Positions 42,694-45,884 of a stretch of 45,884 bases of DNA are shown piece after piece. Source of the stretch: Firmicutes bacterium CAG:345. Lineage in GTDB: Bacteria; Bacillota_I; Bacilli_A; RFN20; CAG-288. Within the stretch, counting starts at the first letter, position 1. Each line of letters begins with the position of its first letter. The position numbers were made by a program, and so were the translations under genes. Location: contig FR893383.1 in assembly GCA_000433315.1 (NCBI GenBank), positions 139,727 to 185,610 of the forward strand, given 5' to 3'. The notes beneath the pieces are model-generated. The model saw nothing but the letters and a program-made list of their open reading frames with translations. It was not told the origin of the DNA and ran no database searches.

Positions 42694-45600
42694 ATGGAAA
42701 AACAAGGAAAAAATAAAATCTCTTTGAAAAAAATCTTAAATATTGTAGTGATAATAGGAGCTTTTTTAGGCTTTAGTGGTATTTTGATAGCTGTTTTATC
42801 AGTTGTTGCTCATTTTGTTATTAAAAATGATGATTTGATGAATATTTTATTATATGTTACAGCTATTGTCTTTGTAATATTTATAGTCTATACATTCGCA
42901 ATGGGTTATTATTTATATTTTAAACTTTTAAAGGATGCCGTTGATACCACTTCTTCTAATGTCGAAAAATTTAAAAGATTAGATAAAGATTATGATAAAT
43001 ATAAATATGATAATATCAAAGAATTTTCTGAACTTAATTATGGCTTAACAGAACTTTCTAAATTGAATTCTAATATAGCTGTTATCAATTCTAATTTTGA
43101 TTATTCGAATTTAAACTTAGAATACTCAGATAATAAACAAATAATTTCCTATGAAAGTTTAGTCGAAAATGTTCAAAATCTTATTTCAATAACTCCTGCT
43201 TTTAGAAATGCTTTTATTGAATTTGAATATAAAATCAATGAATTAACACTAGATCAAAAGAATTTTATCGTCGATCAAATATTAGCATTTTTTGATAATC
43301 CACATATTCTTGTCGCTTTTAATTTATCAAAGAAAAGAATAGTTATCTATAATCCAAATATTGATTCTATTTCTATGTTAAAAGAAAAAGTAATAAATTT
43401 GATGAAAAAATGTGTTGTTTATGAACATGTTGGAAAAGATGAAAAGTTGATTTGTCCAATGGCTTCAATTGTTGTTTATCCATATAGTAAGATAGATGAT
43501 ATTTTCTCAGATTTAAATTATGCCAGAAGAAAAAATCAACCGCTAAATCTTTATTTACCACGCCGACTTATCAAAGGTAATGATAAAGTATTTTCAACTG
43601 CGATGAATATCAATAATGTCTCTAAGATTATTGAAGGATTCTCTGATTTTTCTAATGTTGATTCTATGGAAGAAGTCAGAAGAAAATTTGAATATCATTT
43701 TAAAAGAATTTCTAGTTTCTATAACTTTGATTTTGCTGGGCTTGTCATCTATGATGATTTCTTCGGATATTTTAAACCATATATAAATATTTCACAAAAG
43801 CAAAATGAAGTATTGTTTAATGCTAATTCTGTTTTTTCAACAAAGTCTGTTGCTGATTTAGCAGAAGTAATCGATAGAGATGGAAGCTTCTTCTTCTCAA
43901 GTAGAAATCAAGCCAGCGCCAAAATTAGTTCTTATTTAGATGATATCAATATTAATTCTGGTTTGTTCTCTTTGATAAAATTCAATGAAAAAATAGTTGG
44001 AATTACATACTTTTTAAATAGAAATAAAGATTTGAAATTAGATAGCTATTTAAGAGAATCTTTAGTTGTTTTTGCCAGAATGATTTCTGATAGTATCTGC
44101 ATTTTAAATTACAAGAGAAATGCTAAAGAATACAAAGATAACAAACAAGCTCTTTTAAGATTGACAGATATGAAAATTTATAAAGTCAATAAAATTGATT
44201 ATAAATTGCTTGATGTCAGTGATACTTTGAAAGACATATATCAAAAACCTTTTGAAGGACAAAAGTGTTATGAATATTTATATGGAACAAATACTCCATG
44301 TGAAAACTGTCCATTTAAAACAGGATCGAGAAGAGAAAGTATATTAGATGGAATTAAACATTATTCTTCTTTGTTAATCGATAAAGATAATTCCAATGAT
44401 TGCCGTATATTGATGTCTCCAGTAGATACAGGATCTATTTCTCCACGAAGATTCAATACAGATTTCCTCATCAATTCTTATTATTCATTTATTGCAAGAC
44501 TCAACAATGTCTTCAACAGCCAATCAAAAGGCTATATTATCTTTATAAAAGTAAATAACTATACAGATATTATTGAAAAATATGGGGATGAAAAATATAT
44601 CAAATATGTTCGTTTATTCTTACAAAAAGTTGCGGATTTGGATAAAGGAATAGCTAACACCTATGTTTATTGCAACAATGTCTTTGGCGTAGTTGCTAAT
44701 GAATGCGGACAAGTAGATGTTCTAGAAAAATGTGAGAATATTTTTGATTTATCACAAGTAAATTATTTAAATAAAAATGATAAAGATAACTTATTATCAA
44801 TAAGCTTTATTACTTTCCGGTATCCAATGAACTTTGCCGCTCCATCAGATTTGATTAAAGAAGTAGAATTATTCTTTAAAAAGAATATATCAAAAGTTCA
44901 AGATGGTTATATTTACTTTGCGGAAAATGATTATACCCGTAGCGCTGATAGAACAAAATTCATGCTCGACTTACTCGATGAAGCTACTTCAACAAGAAAT
45001 CTTCAAGTTAAATTATTGCCAATTATTAAATCCAATAACATCATCGGAGCCGAATTGTTATTAAGATTAAAAGATGATAGCAAGAACGTATTGGTAAATA
45101 CAAATGAACTTATCAATGTTGCTATAAAAAATAATAGAATTGGTATTATTACAGATATTCTTATCGACAACATAGGTGAATATTATAAGACATATGGATT
45201 CTCATTATTTAGAATTTCAGGATTCCGTTTATTCACTATCAATACTGATAACAGTTTCTTTGCAGATAGTAAATTCTTAACTTCGCTAGAATATTTAGTA
45301 CAACATCATCATTTACAAAAAGGTTTCTTAAATTTGGAAGTTACAGAAAAAGAACTTTCCGAGCATTATGAAGAAATGATGACAACAATTAAAATATTAA
45401 ACAAACTAGATATTTATGTCATTTGCGATATGTATATCGGAGAATATTTATCACTTGAAAAATTAAAGTCCTTAGGAATAAACAAAGTGAAAATAGCTCG
45501 ATCACTTGTCAGCAAAATCGATGTTGAAGAGAGCAATTATAAAGAGTTAATATCACTTATTGATAGTTGCAAATCATATGGAATTATGCCATGCGTAGTC

Positions 45601-45735
45601 GGTGTTGAAAAAGAACAACAAGTCAAGATGATAACAGAAAAGTATCCAGACATACTTATGCAAGGTTATTACTTCTATGAACCACTTGATGCAGATGTCT
45701 TATTTGATATTTTAAAGAAAGTAAATTTTGATTAA
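42694..45735 (+). CDS. Large membrane receptor with PAS-like, degenerate GGDEF and degenerate EAL domains
   Basis: The 1013-residue protein has two N-terminal helices (about residues 18-75) and a long helical and GAF-like region. A PAS-like segment holds three cysteines, C525, C536 and C539, in KCYEYLYGTNTPCENCPF. A GGDEF fold without GGDEF follows (YCNNVFGVV at the expected place). The EAL domain keeps E787 (GAELLLRL), IN and LEVTEKE and the final QGYYFYEP. It has DM (D912-M913) instead of DD and VVGVE instead of AEGVE, so metal binding and catalysis are probably lost. It should act as a cyclic-di-GMP or redox/metal receptor or a partner of the active EAL protein. AGGAGA precedes the ATG, and a terminator ends the operon. 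Confidence 0.85.
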   Translation: MEKQGKNKISLKKILNIVVIIGAFLGFSGILIAVLSVVAHFVIKNDDLMNILLYVTAIVFVIFIVYTFAMGYYLYFKLLKDAVDTTSSNVEKFKRLDKDYDKYKYDNIKEFSELNYGLTELSKLNSNIAVINSNFDYSNLNLEYSDNKQIISYESLVENVQNLISITPAFRNAFIEFEYKINELTLDQKNFIVDQILAFFDNPHILVAFNLSKKRIVIYNPNIDSISMLKEKVINLMKKCVVYEHVGKDEKLICPMASIVVYPYSKIDDIFSDLNYARRKNQPLNLYLPRRLIKGNDKVFSTAMNINNVSKIIEGFSDFSNVDSMEEVRRKFEYHFKRISSFYNFDFAGLVIYDDFFGYFKPYINISQKQNEVLFNANSVFSTKSVADLAEVIDRDGSFFFSSRNQASAKISSYLDDININSGLFSLIKFNEKIVGITYFLNRNKDLKLDSYLRESLVVFARMISDSICILNYKRNAKEYKDNKQALLRLTDMKIYKVNKIDYKLLDVSDTLKDIYQKPFEGQKCYEYLYGTNTPCENCPFKTGSRRESILDGIKHYSSLLIDKDNSNDCRILMSPVDTGSISPRRFNTDFLINSYYSFIARLNNVFNSQSKGYIIFIKVNNYTDIIEKYGDEKYIKYVRLFLQKVADLDKGIANTYVYCNNVFGVVANECGQVDVLEKCENIFDLSQVNYLNKNDKDNLLSISFITFRYPMNFAAPSDLIKEVELFFKKNISKVQDGYIYFAENDYTRSADRTKFMLDLLDEATSTRNLQVKLLPIIKSNNIIGAELLLRLKDDSKNVLVNTNELINVAIKNNRIGIITDILIDNIGEYYKTYGFSLFRISGFRLFTINTDNSFFADSKFLTSLEYLVQHHHLQKGFLNLEVTEKELSEHYEEMMTTIKILNKLDIYVICDMYIGEYLSLEKLKSLGINKVKIARSLVSKIDVEESNYKELISLIDSCKSYGIMPCVVGVEKEQQVKMITEKYPDILMQGYYFYEPLDADVLFDILKKVNFD

Positions 45736-45741
45736 TTCATT

Positions 45742-45774
45742 AACTCCTTTTGAAAAATAAAGGAGTTTTATTTT
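45742..45774 (+). terminator. Terminator closing the fibre operon
   Basis: The stem AACTCCTTT and AAAGGAGTT with an eight-base loop is followed by a T-rich tail, seven bases after the stop codon. Beyond it, to the window end, I see no gene. Confidence 0.85.
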
Positions 45775-45780
45775 ATATTC

Positions 45781-45818
45781 TTTCAAAACACCGAATGAAA
45801 CCTTTTCAAAACATCGAA
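45781..45818. repeat. Short direct repeat pair
   Basis: TTTCAAAACACCGAA (45781-45795) recurs with one change at 45804-45818, a 23-base period. It may be an operator pair for a gene beyond the window. Confidence 0.4.
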
Positions 45819-45884
45819 AATAAGATTTAAAGTCTATTTTTCACAAAATAAAATAAACAAAAAATATTGATTTATTTAAAACTG

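Noticed and set aside
45781..45818. Start of a CRISPR array
   Set aside because: There are only two 15-base units, with an 8-base gap and one mismatch, and no cas gene in the window.
1..45884. Use of the Mycoplasma code (TGA as Trp) given the AT-rich Mollicutes-like sequence
   Set aside because: TGA terminates recF, gyrA, tldD, the GH2 gene, sipW and others at positions that fit family lengths and operon overlaps, and Trp is TGG.

Overview
The window comes from a low-GC Firmicutes-type bacterium, most likely an uncultured member of the Bacilli/Erysipelotrichia/Acholeplasma-like radiation. The evidence is AT-rich DNA, the order dnaA-dnaN-yaaA-recF-gyrB-gyrA, and very Ser-rich lipoproteins. 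It uses the standard bacterial code: TGA ends recF, gyrA, tldD, the GH2 gene and others, and Trp is TGG. The Mycoplasma code is therefore excluded. Every supported gene lies on the + strand.

1-4.9 kb: the 3' part of a FakA/YloV fatty-acid-kinase-type gene, an AbiEii-type toxin preceded by what looks like the tail of its antitoxin, recG with a probably leaderless mRNA, and a lone IS3-OrfA-like helix-turn-helix gene. 4.9-14.2 kb: the replication origin region. A cluster of DnaA boxes precedes dnaA. A compact unwinding module (three abutting DnaA boxes, a C run, DnaA-trio-like triplets) sits between dnaA and dnaN. yaaA, recF, gyrB and gyrA follow. GyrB and GyrA carry acidic N-terminal extensions and DnaN a shorter one.

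14.2-31.9 kb: housekeeping and accessory genes. These are a GT-B-like glycosyltransferase with a ClC exchanger, an archaeal-type ATPase, two membrane-anchored XRE regulators, a macro-domain protein, the TldD/TldE protease pair, and an MFS transporter with a family 2 glycosidase behind a cre-like palindrome. Two Ser-linker lipoproteins follow. One is built of repeated GTW modules; the other is interrupted by an in-frame TAA.

32.0-45.7 kb: the most unusual part, a surface-fibre-like locus. A TasA/CalY-like secreted protein sits behind a leader that contains its own terminator, and a small two-helix membrane protein follows. Then comes a class I cyclic-di-GMP (GEMM-I) riboswitch with an overlapping terminator, which heads a tight run of nine genes. 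They encode three more fibre-like proteins, a membrane-anchored McrB-like AAA+ ATPase, a DUF2357-like partner without a visible nuclease, an ER/SipW-type signal peptidase, an EAL protein with its catalytic residues intact, a nucleoside-phosphorylase-fold protein lacking the usual catalytic Asp, and a 1013-residue receptor with a PAS-like Cys motif and degenerate GGDEF and EAL domains.

The inferred logic is that cyclic-di-GMP switches on a dedicated secretion and assembly machine for a surface fibre, and the same operon encodes a phosphodiesterase that can lower the signal. Using a McrB-like/DUF2357 pair in such a setting, rather than in DNA restriction, is the best candidate here for an undescribed system.
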